DNA of 64,000 nt from assembly GCF_001428045.1 (NCBI RefSeq), contig NZ_LMSD01000023.1:496001-560000 (forward strand), given 5' to 3'. Of this stretch, positions 53,541 through 62,500 are shown piece after piece. Each line of letters begins with the position of its first letter. The stretch's first letter is position 1. The notes below the pieces were generated by a model. It did no database searches and was not told the origin of the DNA. It worked only from the letters and a program-made list of their open reading frames with translations. Source of the DNA: Paenibacillus sp. Soil750 (GTDB lineage Bacteria > Bacillota > Bacilli > Paenibacillales > NBRC-103111). Both the position numbers and the translations under genes were made by a program.

Positions 53541-53936
53541 TTATCCGGCATTCTTATCCGGTTGATGAATACCGAAAATGTTTCCTTCCGTATCGATATA
53601 ATATCCCTGCCATGCCATGCCGGGAAGCGCGTATTTCGGTATAGCGATGGTGCCGCCGAGACGGAGAATTGCCACTTCCGCAGCGTCGTAGTCTCCGACG
53701 CCGATGGTGCATGCGAAACCGTTCAATGGCTGGCCGGGATCTGGAGCAGGGCCATGCCGCTGCATAAGCGCACCATTGATGCCCATTTCCTCCGCATCGC
53801 CAGTGACGGCGCCAAAATAAGGCATGCCGGCATACTGGCTCCAATCCTCAAATACCCAACCGAAGATCTCTCCGTAAAAAGTTTTGGCACGTTCCATATC
53901 AGTAACGTGAATTTCGAAATGAACAATTCTTCCCAT
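53541..53936 (-). CDS. VOC (glyoxalase/bleomycin-resistance fold) protein
   Basis: The 131-residue protein has two repeats: IVHFEIHVTDMERAKTFYGE at the start and MAWQGYYIDTEGNIFGIHQP at the end. His and Glu residues at the usual metal positions are plausible. The ATG follows AGGAGG. Function is unknown; many relatives of this type are annotated only as VOC proteins. Confidence 0.87.
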   Translation of the reverse strand: MGRIVHFEIHVTDMERAKTFYGEIFGWVFEDWSQYAGMPYFGAVTGDAEEMGINGALMQRHGPAPDPGQPLNGFACTIGVGDYDAAEVAILRLGGTIAIPKYALPGMAWQGYYIDTEGNIFGIHQPDKNAG

Positions 53937-54164
53937 GGTTTCCTCCTAGATTTGGACTTCATTATCTGTTCCCTAGTCAGGGTTTCCATTCCTTGTTGAA
54001 ATATAAGTTTTTATCCGAAAACCAAATTTCACATTTTACTATACTGTGACTTATCTCATGAACTGTGACAAGATGTTAATCGTTTGGAAGGAATCGGTAA
54101 TTCTTGATAGAATAAATATGAAGTTGATCAGGTAATAAATTGGTACACATAAGGAGATAAAACT

Positions 54165-54620
54165 ATGGCAAAAAACAAATTACTAAGAATGGACAATGTT
54201 GGCATCGTTGTAGAATCCCTTGAAGACGCAATCTCTTTCTTCGAGGAGATTGGCTTGAAGCTCGAAGGGCGAGCTACTGTCGAAGGTGAATGGGCTGGTC
54301 GCGTAACCGGGCTGGGTACACAGTGTGTAGAAATCGCTATGATGGTTACCCCAGATGGCCACAGCCGAATTGAACTTTCGCGATTTCTCACCCCACCTAC
54401 TATATCAGATCACCGAACTGCTCCTGTAAATGCCCTCGGTTATCTTCGCGTCATGTTCGCTGTTGAAGACATTGACGAAATGGTATCCAGACTCATCACT
54501 AAGCATGGTGCTCAGCTCGTTGGCGAAGTGGTTCAGTACGAGGACTCGTATCGACTCTGCTACATTCGTGGAAATGAAGGGATTCTAATCGGTTTGGCGG
54601 AACAACTGAATAATAAATAA
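54165..54620 (+). CDS. VOC (glyoxalase-like) protein
   Basis: The 151-residue protein has NVGIVVESLEDAISFFEEIG near the start and IRGNEGILIGLAEQL at the end. The HSRIELSRFL stretch mid-protein supplies the Glu of the usual metal site. AAGGAG precedes the ATG. It resembles the VOC group with lactoylglutathione lyase or methylmalonyl-CoA epimerase-like proportions; the exact role is unknown. It is monocistronic, with a terminator about 185 bases downstream. Confidence 0.85.
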   Translation: MAKNKLLRMDNVGIVVESLEDAISFFEEIGLKLEGRATVEGEWAGRVTGLGTQCVEIAMMVTPDGHSRIELSRFLTPPTISDHRTAPVNALGYLRVMFAVEDIDEMVSRLITKHGAQLVGEVVQYEDSYRLCYIRGNEGILIGLAEQLNNK

Positions 54621-54804
54621 GTGACTCTGGGCGACCCTTGGTTCCGGATTCAAGAAGTATAAACTTAGACCTCCAGCCCGTTGCTCCTCATATTCAGCGG
54701 AATGAAAACGAACAGGGGAATAGTAGCCGTTTTTTACCATGTCTGCAATGACAAGTACATTTATAGGTTACATTTAAAAAAAGTACAACGACATAAAGAT
54801 CACA

Positions 54805-54836
54805 AAAAGAACCTTGATTTAACAGGGTTCTTTTCC
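54805..54836 (+). terminator. Rho-independent terminator
   Basis: AAAAGAACCTTG pairs with CAGGGTTCTTTT (one G-T pair), followed by CCATTTG. The 326-base gap 54621-54946 holds nothing else; an open frame of 64 codons runs straight through the hairpin and is discounted. Confidence 0.72.
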
Positions 54837-54946
54837 ATTTGTGGAGATAGTTTTGTCGTATTTTTCATGAGATGAAAATTCCGCAATTTCGTACAAGAGA
54901 GGCAGCAGATGATTCGTTCATCGGGCTTCTTGTCTTCCGAATCCCC

Positions 54947-55423
54947 TTATTTTTTAACCACAGGCACCCAAAATTCGCCATAGAAAGTGCCGTCGCCGTT
55001 ATCTTTGCGATAAGTCGCATTTGGACCACCAATGTAAGCATAATCTGTGATTTGGGTCAGGACTTCGCCGAAAGCACGGTAAGTCAGCTTATCAAACAAA
55101 GTTTCCTTGTCGCCATTCCCTGCGACCACGATGTACTCGCTCTCTGGAAACTCGATGATGCGCGTTGCGTCAGCCACTGATTTGCCAGCTTCTACAGCGA
55201 AATAATTCCACGGTTTTCCTTGATAAACCTCATTGACTGACCATTCGCGATCATCTTTTGCCGCGCCTTTGAGCTTATTAAAACGACCGTCTGCCTTGAG
55301 TCTGTCCCAAAATTCGGTTTTCTCTTTTTGCAAAGCTGGCATGTCTTGAAAATTCGACTGGATTGAAAAACCATAAGCGGTCAATGTGAATGATTTTTTG
55401 TGTTCAAGTGTGTATTCTGCCAT
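54947..55423 (-). CDS. AraC effector-binding (GyrI-like) domain protein
   Basis: The 158-residue stand-alone effector-binding domain starts MAEYTLEHKKSFTLTAYGFS and ends in the conserved YIGGPNATYRKDNGDGTFYG region and GEFWVPVVKK. The ATG at 55423 is chosen because GGAG lies eight bases upstream; an ATG six bases earlier is too close. Such domains bind small hydrophobic or cationic molecules. It is a paralogue of the product of the next gene upstream (55471-55953), probably from a tandem duplication, and is read in the same direction. Confidence 0.85.
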   Translation of the reverse strand: MAEYTLEHKKSFTLTAYGFSIQSNFQDMPALQKEKTEFWDRLKADGRFNKLKGAAKDDREWSVNEVYQGKPWNYFAVEAGKSVADATRIIEFPESEYIVVAGNGDKETLFDKLTYRAFGEVLTQITDYAYIGGPNATYRKDNGDGTFYGEFWVPVVKK

Positions 55424-55470
55424 GTGCATGCTCCTTTAATCGGTATAACTTCTGGTGGATTTGACAAGGA

Positions 55471-55953
55471 TTAGTTTTTTTCGACTTTATTTACACGAAG
55501 CCACATTTCGCCGTAGAATTCACCTGTTTCATTTGCTTTAACGAACGTAGAGTTACCAGGTCCAACGTATTTGTATTCTGTGATTTCTTGGATCAGGCCA
55601 CCGAAAACTTTGCCTGTGATTTCGTCAGCAAGGCGGTCTTTGTCAGCGCCTGTACCAGGCACGACGAGGTAATCGCCAGCGAGGAAATCGAGGACAACCG
55701 CGCCTTCCACGTTGAACTCACCCATTACGCCGAAGCCGCGCCAAGGCTTGCGGTCGAGGTTGTAGTTGATTTGATATTCTTGCCCGTCAGCGAGTGCGAG
55801 AAGTTCAGCAAGCTTGCCATTTTCAGTGATTTCAGCTTTTTTCGCTGCTGTTTTTGCTGCATTACCTGCCCAGTCGTTGTAGTCGTCAAATGAAACACCG
55901 AAAGCAGTCATTTTGTAGTTTTCTGAGATTGTGTTGATTGAGTAGTTAGACAT
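55471..55953 (-). CDS. AraC effector-binding (GyrI-like) domain protein, paralogue
   Basis: The 160-residue protein starts MSNYSINTISENYKMTAFGV after AAAGGAGAG; the frame extends upstream to 56043 without another ribosome site. It shares with its neighbour the order FDDYNDWAG, RKPWRGFGV, the GTGADKDRLADEITGKVFGG stretch, and YGEMWLRV at the end. It is divergent from the WYL regulator gene, with 146 bases between, which suggests it is that regulator's target. Confidence 0.87.
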   Translation of the reverse strand: MSNYSINTISENYKMTAFGVSFDDYNDWAGNAAKTAAKKAEITENGKLAELLALADGQEYQINYNLDRKPWRGFGVMGEFNVEGAVVLDFLAGDYLVVPGTGADKDRLADEITGKVFGGLIQEITEYKYVGPGNSTFVKANETGEFYGEMWLRVNKVEKN

Positions 55954-56040
55954 ATTGTTCTCTCCTTTGTGGGATTTAATCTTTACAAGACTGATTCTAT
56001 TCTTCAAATGTATCAAAAATTGATACTTATTATCGGAAAG

Positions 56041-56093
56041 CAAAAATGTAAATCCGTCAGTGCTGACATTTTATGCTACATTTTTGATATAAT
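56041..56093 (+). promoter_or_regulatory. Extended -10 promoter with nested palindromes, leaderless start
   Basis: TGATATAAT (56085-56093) is a perfect extended -10 element only six bases before ATG 56100, so transcription should begin at or beside the start codon. CAAAAATGTA (56041-56050) is inverted at TACATTTTTG (56077-56086), and within it lies the perfect palindrome GTCAGTGCTGAC (56056-56067). These are likely binding sites of the WYL regulator, overlapping its own promoter and facing the divergent genes. Confidence 0.6.
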
Positions 56094-56099
56094 AAAATC

Positions 56100-57068
56100 A
56101 TGAAGAAAACAGAACGAGTGAACCTGATTATGCGTTACATTAATAACCGCGCACATTTTACGATTGCCGAGATTCAACAAGAGTTCAAGATTTCCCGCGC
56201 GACGGCGATCCGCGACATAAACGAGATTCAGGCGATGGGTTTTCCGCTGACGTCCGAGCTTGGGCGCGGTGGTGGATACTTTGTCATGCAAAATCAATAT
56301 TTGCCAGCCGCCCGCTTCACGCCAGATGAGCTGAAGGCGATTTTTATCAGCTTTATCGCTTCGAAGAATTCACAGCTGCCTTATCTGCAAAATCGCCGCT
56401 CAATCACTGAGAAACTTATCGGCATCGCATCGCAAACCCAGCAAGACGAGCTGATTGAGTTGAATAATATCTTGCTTTTCGAAAATACGAATCCCGCCAA
56501 TCCGCATCTTTTGGAGCTCGATGACGCGGCGCCTGCAGAGCTAAACCAGCTGATTTCACTTGCTGTGCGGGATAAACATTTACGTGTGACTTATGAGGTG
56601 AGTCTTGGCTGGCCACAGTTACTGGACGTTTATTTGCTTCATATATTTAACTCGAACGCTCAGTGGCTGGTCGAGGTTTATAATTTTGATACGGATGAGT
56701 TTACTTATCTACCTGTTGAGATGCTGCGGGATTCAGCAATTTCTAAGCAGGAGATGAAGTGGACTGAACAAGAGATTTTAAATAAGAAACTGCTTCGTGC
56801 ACGTGAATCCAATCTTGTTGTGAAACTTGATACGATTGGGATTCAGCGCTTTAAGCGTATGCACCCGCCTGGGATAATTTTGTCTTTAACTGGGATGTTT
56901 CAGTCGAGCGGGATTTTCAATGTTCAGTTGGATGTGAACGATGTTGAGGCGCTGGCGTATTATGCGGATTGGCTATTATTTTTGGGGCAAGGGGTCGAGT
57001 TCGAGCGGATTCCTGATGAACTGCGCGTAATTTTGGAAGAGCGTTTAGCCACTTTAAGATTCTCTTGA
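56100..57068 (+). CDS. YafY-type helix-turn-helix and WYL domain regulator
   Basis: The 322-residue protein has an N-terminal HTH_11/DeoR-like domain (RVNLIMRYINNRAHFTIAEI, FKISRATAIRDINEIQAMGF) and a central WYL-type domain (VTYEVSLGWPQLLDVYLLHI, quoted in part, near residue 170), followed by a C-terminal WCX-like part. WYL domains bind nucleic acid or small ligands. No SD lies before ATG 56100; see the promoter entry. It probably controls the divergent effector-binding genes. Confidence 0.92.
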   Translation: MKKTERVNLIMRYINNRAHFTIAEIQQEFKISRATAIRDINEIQAMGFPLTSELGRGGGYFVMQNQYLPAARFTPDELKAIFISFIASKNSQLPYLQNRRSITEKLIGIASQTQQDELIELNNILLFENTNPANPHLLELDDAAPAELNQLISLAVRDKHLRVTYEVSLGWPQLLDVYLLHIFNSNAQWLVEVYNFDTDEFTYLPVEMLRDSAISKQEMKWTEQEILNKKLLRARESNLVVKLDTIGIQRFKRMHPPGIILSLTGMFQSSGIFNVQLDVNDVEALAYYADWLLFLGQGVEFERIPDELRVILEERLATLRFS

Positions 57069-57191
57069 GTCGTATCTGAGATTTTTCTTTTTGCGATAAA
57101 CCAGTAGAGAATTTAACGAATTAGCAAAGTAGAGATATTTACCACAAATGGAAGTAAGATGCTGTCGAGTGACAAGAACACCGTTAAAACG

Positions 57192-57218
57192 AAAGTCGCT
57201 TAATACGCGGCTTTTTTT
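57192..57218 (+). terminator. Rho-independent terminator after the WYL regulator
   Basis: AAAGTCGC pairs with GCGGCTTT (one G-T pair), with a T7 tract. Confidence 0.75.
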
Positions 57219-57290
57219 ATTGATTGTATAAACTTCTCAATGGGCTATATGGCAAATAGGAATAATTTAAGTGAAAAAGGAGAATTTTTA

Positions 57291-57468
57291 ATGGAGGCAA
57301 ATTTGTATTCCTTTATATAAGCGGTTTTACACTTCAAGGAAGAAGTAATAAATTATTAAATGAGCTTGTTATATTTAAAGGAATCGATTCAGATAAATGT
57401 AATCTAGAAAATCAAGAATTTCTTTATTATGTCCAGGCTCTGTTGGAGGCAGGCTATATTAATTAAAA
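57291..57468 (+). pseudogene. Frameshifted small gene
   Basis: A strong AGGAG eight bases before ATG 57291 starts a frame that stops after nine codons. A +1 shift opens a frame without its own start codon that reads VFLYISGFTLQGRSNKLLNE and continues to EFLYYVQALLEAGYIN before stopping at 57468. Together they look like one 58-residue protein broken by a single-base change. A sequencing error or programmed frameshift would give the same picture. Confidence 0.5.
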
Positions 57469-57516
57469 TAAATAGTAGTGCAATCGGACGTCTGCACCGA
57501 ATAGGAGATAGATGAC

Positions 57517-57819
57517 ATGGCTTTCGGAATATCCAGACATGAACTGAATGAATGGAAAAGCAAATGCTCACAGGGGGAAATTGCCTTTTTGACGCATTAT
57601 TGGGTCGAGCCTCGTTTTCCAGGAGTGAAGACGATCACGAAGGTGGGCTGCTGTGATCTAGAACGATTGAAGGAATGGTGCTTGGCGAATGGTTTGAATC
57701 CAGCTTACATACATTTTCGTGAAGAATATCCACATTACGATCTAATAGGGAACAAGCAGATTGAAATCTTAAAGAAAGAACATTTGACCGAGCATTTGCT
57801 CAGATTCAAGCTTTGGTAA
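57517..57819 (+). CDS. YneQ-like conserved hypothetical protein
   Basis: The 100-residue protein reads MAFGISRHELNEWKSKCSQG and then GEIAFLTHYWVEPRFPGVKT. This resembles the Bacillus YneQ family as I remember it, in both length and text; the function of that family is unknown. It starts after AGGAGA and is soluble, with several Cys, His and Trp residues. A terminator follows. The match to YneQ is from memory, so I leave the gene symbol blank. Confidence 0.8.
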   Translation: MAFGISRHELNEWKSKCSQGEIAFLTHYWVEPRFPGVKTITKVGCCDLERLKEWCLANGLNPAYIHFREEYPHYDLIGNKQIEILKKEHLTEHLLRFKLW

Positions 57820-57847
57820 CGAGAAACGAGATTTCAATAAAAATATG

Positions 57848-57882
57848 AAAGGCAGCCAGTCCAGACGGATTGGTTGCCTTTT
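57848..57882. terminator. Rho-independent terminator
   Basis: AAAGGCAGCCAGTCC pairs with GGATTGGTTGCCTTT (G-T pairs included) around a short loop, with TTTTC after it. It may be shared with the convergent MATE gene. Confidence 0.75.
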
Positions 57883-57913
57883 CTCAAGCAGACTAATGTT
57901 GATTTTTTGCAAA

Positions 57914-59263
57914 CTAAGCCATTTCCTCTCTACTCACCAAGACTTTCTTCTCCCACGCTCTACTTCTCCAGCGTAATAATAACAGAAATCCTCTCACCCC
58001 TTCGTCCATGATGAACACGCACCACATCCCTACCAACCCGTACCCCAGATGGACACCTATCCAATAAGTTAGCGGGACGCACAGTCCCAATATGACACTT
58101 GAGCCGACAAAGAGAAGAAATCTCGCGTCACCAGTAGCTCGAAGAGCTTCTCCAATGACAATATTCAAACAGCGTACAGGCTCTAGAAGGAAACCGTAGG
58201 TCAATAAAAACGCACCTAATGTGATAATTTCGACGTTATCCGTAAACATACCGATCAATTGTTTTCTGAACAAAACGGTCAATGTAACCGCGGCAAGTGA
58301 TAGAAATAAACTAAGTATCAAACTACGAAACAATTGCTTGTAGGCCTCTTCCTTTTCTCCTGCACCCACCAATCGACCAATGATGATTTGCGTCCCGCGT
58401 CCCAAGGAAATGGCCAGTACCATGATGAACGTCATGATATTTTGGGTGTAAATCCGAGTGGAAAGCATCTCAGCGCCTAGTTGAGTGATAAAATAGGTCG
58501 TCATCAGTTGACTGATGGAGTAAATGAGCTGGCTCCCGGCAGTGGGAATACCGATGGTTAATATCTTTTTTATTTCTGCGAATCTCGCTTTGTAAAAGTC
58601 ACGGAAGGATAAGTTCAATCGAACGATTTTGGTTAAAATGATGCTATAAATAACTAGTCCGAGTAATTGGCTGAATACGGCTGATATGGCGACACCTGGT
58701 ATGCCGAGCTTAGGAAAGCCGAGAGGACCGAAAATAAATAAAATACTGCCGGTCAAATTGACGAGATTGATTCCCAAGCTGACCGTCATTGTGTATCTCG
58801 TATAACCATGCACCTGAGTAATGGCCGAAATGGTCAGATTGATGGCTTGAATAAATAAGGAACAACCAACGATCGATAGGAAGATGCGCGCCTGCTCCAG
58901 TGTCGCTGGTTGCAAGCCGAAGGGCTGCAGCAGCTGTTTGCTGAAGCAAACGATACATACACTTATGAAGAAGCCGAATATACAATTAAGCGAGATGGCC
59001 CCAGCGGCAAACTTCTTGACATCTCTAAGCTTATTTGCTCCCAAATATTGAGAAATGACGATGGCTGAACCGGTTGAAACCACCTGGAGCAGCAAGAATA
59101 AAAAGATAATAAGCTGGTTGCTGACGCCTACCGCGGCGACGGCTTCATCCGACACATGACTGACGATGAACGTATCAGAGGTTCGCATAAACACGAGAAG
59201 TGACGATTCAATAAATAAAGGCCATGTAATAGCAAATAAATTTAACTTTTTAGGATTCGTCAT
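57914..59263 (-). CDS. MATE family efflux transporter
   Basis: The product has about 450 residues from ATG 59263 (AAGGAG ten bases upstream), the usual MATE length; the frame extends to 59353 and would add 30 hydrophilic residues. It has 12 hydrophobic segments, with SLLVFMRTSDTFIVSHVSDE near the start and the repeat-like ILTIGIPTAGSQLIYSISQL mid-protein, both typical of NorM/DinF-type Na+ or H+ coupled multidrug exporters. The substrate is unknown. It is divergent from the PL8 lyase gene. Confidence 0.93.
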   Translation of the reverse strand: MTNPKKLNLFAITWPLFIESSLLVFMRTSDTFIVSHVSDEAVAAVGVSNQLIIFLFLLLQVVSTGSAIVISQYLGANKLRDVKKFAAGAISLNCIFGFFISVCIVCFSKQLLQPFGLQPATLEQARIFLSIVGCSLFIQAINLTISAITQVHGYTRYTMTVSLGINLVNLTGSILFIFGPLGFPKLGIPGVAISAVFSQLLGLVIYSIILTKIVRLNLSFRDFYKARFAEIKKILTIGIPTAGSQLIYSISQLMTTYFITQLGAEMLSTRIYTQNIMTFIMVLAISLGRGTQIIIGRLVGAGEKEEAYKQLFRSLILSLFLSLAAVTLTVLFRKQLIGMFTDNVEIITLGAFLLTYGFLLEPVRCLNIVIGEALRATGDARFLLFVGSSVILGLCVPLTYWIGVHLGYGLVGMWCVFIMDEGVRGFLLLLRWRSRAWEKKVLVSREEMA

Positions 59264-59453
59264 GGGGATGGTACTCCTTCGATAGTCCTCGATATGGATC
59301 TCTTCTTTATTTTGAGGTATAACGAAATCGTTTTCATTGCGAAATTTGTGCAAATGAATGCTTAAATTGATGGGAATTCGTAATTAAATGCCGATTTTAT
59401 GTTCATAGAATGTGAGGCAAGCGATGGTGATACATTTTGTTGCAAATAGAGAT

Positions 59454-59513
59454 ATGTTAATCAAACAAATAATTGTTAAACATTCATGTTAATCATCATA
59501 AAAAATGTATATT
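59454..59513 (+). promoter_or_regulatory. Direct repeats and -10 box upstream of the PL8 lyase gene
   Basis: ATGTTAATCA occurs at 59454-59463 and again at 59486-59495, exactly 32 bases (about three helical turns) apart. TATATT at 59508-59513 is a plausible -10 box, with the second repeat lying where a -35 box would be. This looks like a site for an activator that binds direct repeats. The rest of the 330-base gap 59264-59593 is AT-rich with no gene. Confidence 0.4.
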
Positions 59514-59593
59514 GCGGCTTCGGTTAAATCGAATTAAGGTTGTGTAGGTAACGGGAGACATTCTAATTAAACGTGCAATCAAGGAGGTAAATG

Positions 59594-62500
59594 ATGAGAA
59601 GAAAGCGTTTACGTAAAACAGGAATATGGGCGATGGTACTGCTAATGTGCTTTATGCTGGTTCCTAATTATTCCAAGGCAGCTGAACTAGATGAGTTCGA
59701 TGTCCTGAGACAGAGACTATTTGATATGATCACAGGCGGACCCGCATTTGATCCTGACGATGCAGATATTCGTCCCAAAATTGATATCATCACAACAACC
59801 GCTCAAAATGCTTGGAGCACGATGACTAAACAAACAGACAGGACTTATTTATGGAGTGATTTAAGTTCTTCTAAAGATACTGTTGATGATCCGAGTACTG
59901 CTGAAATTGAAAAGCCTATTTCCGCACACGTATCCGGCAGCTTCCAACGACTTGAAAGCATGGCTATCGCCTACAGTACGAAGGGGTCCAGTCTTCAAGG
60001 GAACTCGGAGCTATTGGCAGATATTCAAAGTGGACTTGAATGGATGTACTTCAACCGATATAACGAAAGTTTTCCGACGCGAACACAGCGGTACGATAAC
60101 TGGTTCGACTGGGAAATCGCATCGCCAACAAGCTTAGATAACATAGGCGTTCTGCTCAATGATGCGCTTTCGCCTGAAGTGCTTGCTATCATTCTGAAGC
60201 AAGTGAAGTTTATGCTGCCTGATTTGAACAATCCGGCTTCTACCGGTGCTAATCAAATCTCATTCTGTAATATTACGATGATACATGGCGTGCTTAGTAA
60301 AAATTCCGCGGTTCTCTTCAATGCCAGAAATGGCGTTAGCAGAGTGCTGGCGGATGTAAAGACTGACGATGGCTTCTACTCGGACGGTTCCTTTATCCAG
60401 CATCACACGTATGCGTATAATGGCGGTTACGGAATAAGCATGCTCGATAATTTATCGAAAATGATTTATGTACTTAGCCAATCCACATGGGAGATCATTG
60501 ACCCGAATTTAACTGTATTTTATAAACATGTGTCTGACGGCTTCGAGACCTTTGTTTATGACGGCGAGATGATGGACATGGTCAGAGGCAGATATATATC
60601 CAGAGGGAACGGGCACGCTGGACATAACGTCATCGGATCCCTGGTAAGATTAGCTATCCTTGCTCCTGCTGAAGAAGCGGCAGCGTATAAAAGTATGGTG
60701 AAGTATTGGGTTGAGCAAGACACGTATGATGACATTTATCCGACGTTGTCTTCAATTTCCCTCATTGTTGAACTCAAGAAGCTGATGCAGGACAACTCGG
60801 TTAATCCGAGAGGCGAGCTCATTACGCATAAACAGTACCCGAGCATGGATCGTACGGTGCATCTGGGTAACGGCTATGGATTTGGCATCAGCATGTTTTC
60901 GAACCGTATTGCGAACTATGAATCGATTAATGGTGAAAATTTGAAGGGTTGGCACACCGGTGATGGCATGACCTATCTATACAACGCAGATGCTAGTCAA
61001 TTCGATGATGATTTCTGGCCGACAGTGAACAGCTACCGACTTCCGGGAACAACGGTAAATCATGACTCGGAGAATACATCAGGTCAGTTAAGTCCTCATA
61101 ACTGGGTAGGTGGAACTGAAATCTCCGGACTGTACGGTGTATCCGGCATGCAGTTCAGAAGCCCAGGGGCTACACTTGAAGCCAATAAGTCTTGGTTTAT
61201 GTTCGATGATGAAATCGTTGCGCTCGGTGCAGGTATTTCATCCAACGACAATAAGGATGTTGAGACGATCATTGAGAATCGCAAGTTAAATGATAACGGA
61301 GACAATGTCCTCACAATTAACGGCCAACAACATCCAGAGAATCTTGGCGTTAGTGAAACGTTGCCAAATGTGAGTTGGGCTCACTTGCAAGGTAAAGTGC
61401 CGGGTTCAGACGTTGGTTACTACTTCCCGGTTGCAGGATCTGTTAACGTATTGCGTGAGAGCCGTACGGATCAATGGCTCAGTACGAATGTAGGAGGAAC
61501 TCAAACCAATTCCACCCGTTCTTATATGAATTTATGGTTTGATCATGGCACGAATCCGCAGGATGAGAACTATTCCTATGTGCTCTTGCCGGGTAAATCC
61601 AGCGAGGACGTAGGGAATTATTCTACGCATCCCGATATCGAGGTCATTGAGAACTCCCCGCAAGCGCAAGCTGTCAAAGAAACGAAATTAGGAATTACAG
61701 GGATTAATTTCTGGAATGATGGATTGAAGACTGTGGATCAGGTTACGAGTAACAAAAAAGCTTCGGTCATGCTAAAGAAGACGGAAGAGGATATGGAAAT
61801 ATCCGTCTCCGATCCTACGATGGCTAATACAGGGACAATTGATCTTGTTTTAGATACGGATTTCGGCGATATCGTTACGATTGATCCAGGCGTTTCCTTG
61901 AACCATGCAGATGGTAAAGCCAAAATTTCCGTTAATGTCAAAGAGGCAAAAGGAAAGACGTTTCAAGTTAAATTCCGCTTGCCCGGGAAAAAGCAGGCAC
62001 TTGCTGCGCCAACTGGACTTACAGCCGCCAAATCAGGTGCCAATGGTGTTCAATTAACTTGGCATGCCGTAGACAGAGCGGATGCTCCACTAGTGGCTCC
62101 TACTAACCTAACGATCAGCGGGAACACTGTGAATAGCCTGACTGTTAATTGGGATGCGGTAGAAGGTGCAGCGGACTACAGGCTTTACCGGTCTAATTCG
62201 GAAGATGGAGATTACTACTCTATTCTTGATCTTCAACCTGGAGACACGACCTATACAGACACAAATCTGGGTAGCGGCATGCAGTACTTCTATAAAGTTA
62301 TAGCTGTAAACAATAAAGGGATATCTGCTTATTCAGAGATCACTTCAGCTTGGACAGTGCCTGTACCGCCAACTGGACTGAGAGTCTTAAATAATATGGG
62401 TACTACGCTAACATTAACTTGGAATGAAGTACCGGGCACTACGGAATATAAGCTCTATCGGTCAGCTTCATTAACAGGTGATTTCGAGTTGGTGACAGGT

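Noticed and set aside
53562-53999. 145-codon plus-strand frame opposite the VOC gene
   Set aside because: The minus-strand VOC protein has clear family motifs and an AGGAGG site; this frame is its antisense shadow.
54681-54875. 64-codon frame between the VOC gene and the effector-binding genes
   Set aside because: It runs through a strong terminator hairpin and has no ribosome site.
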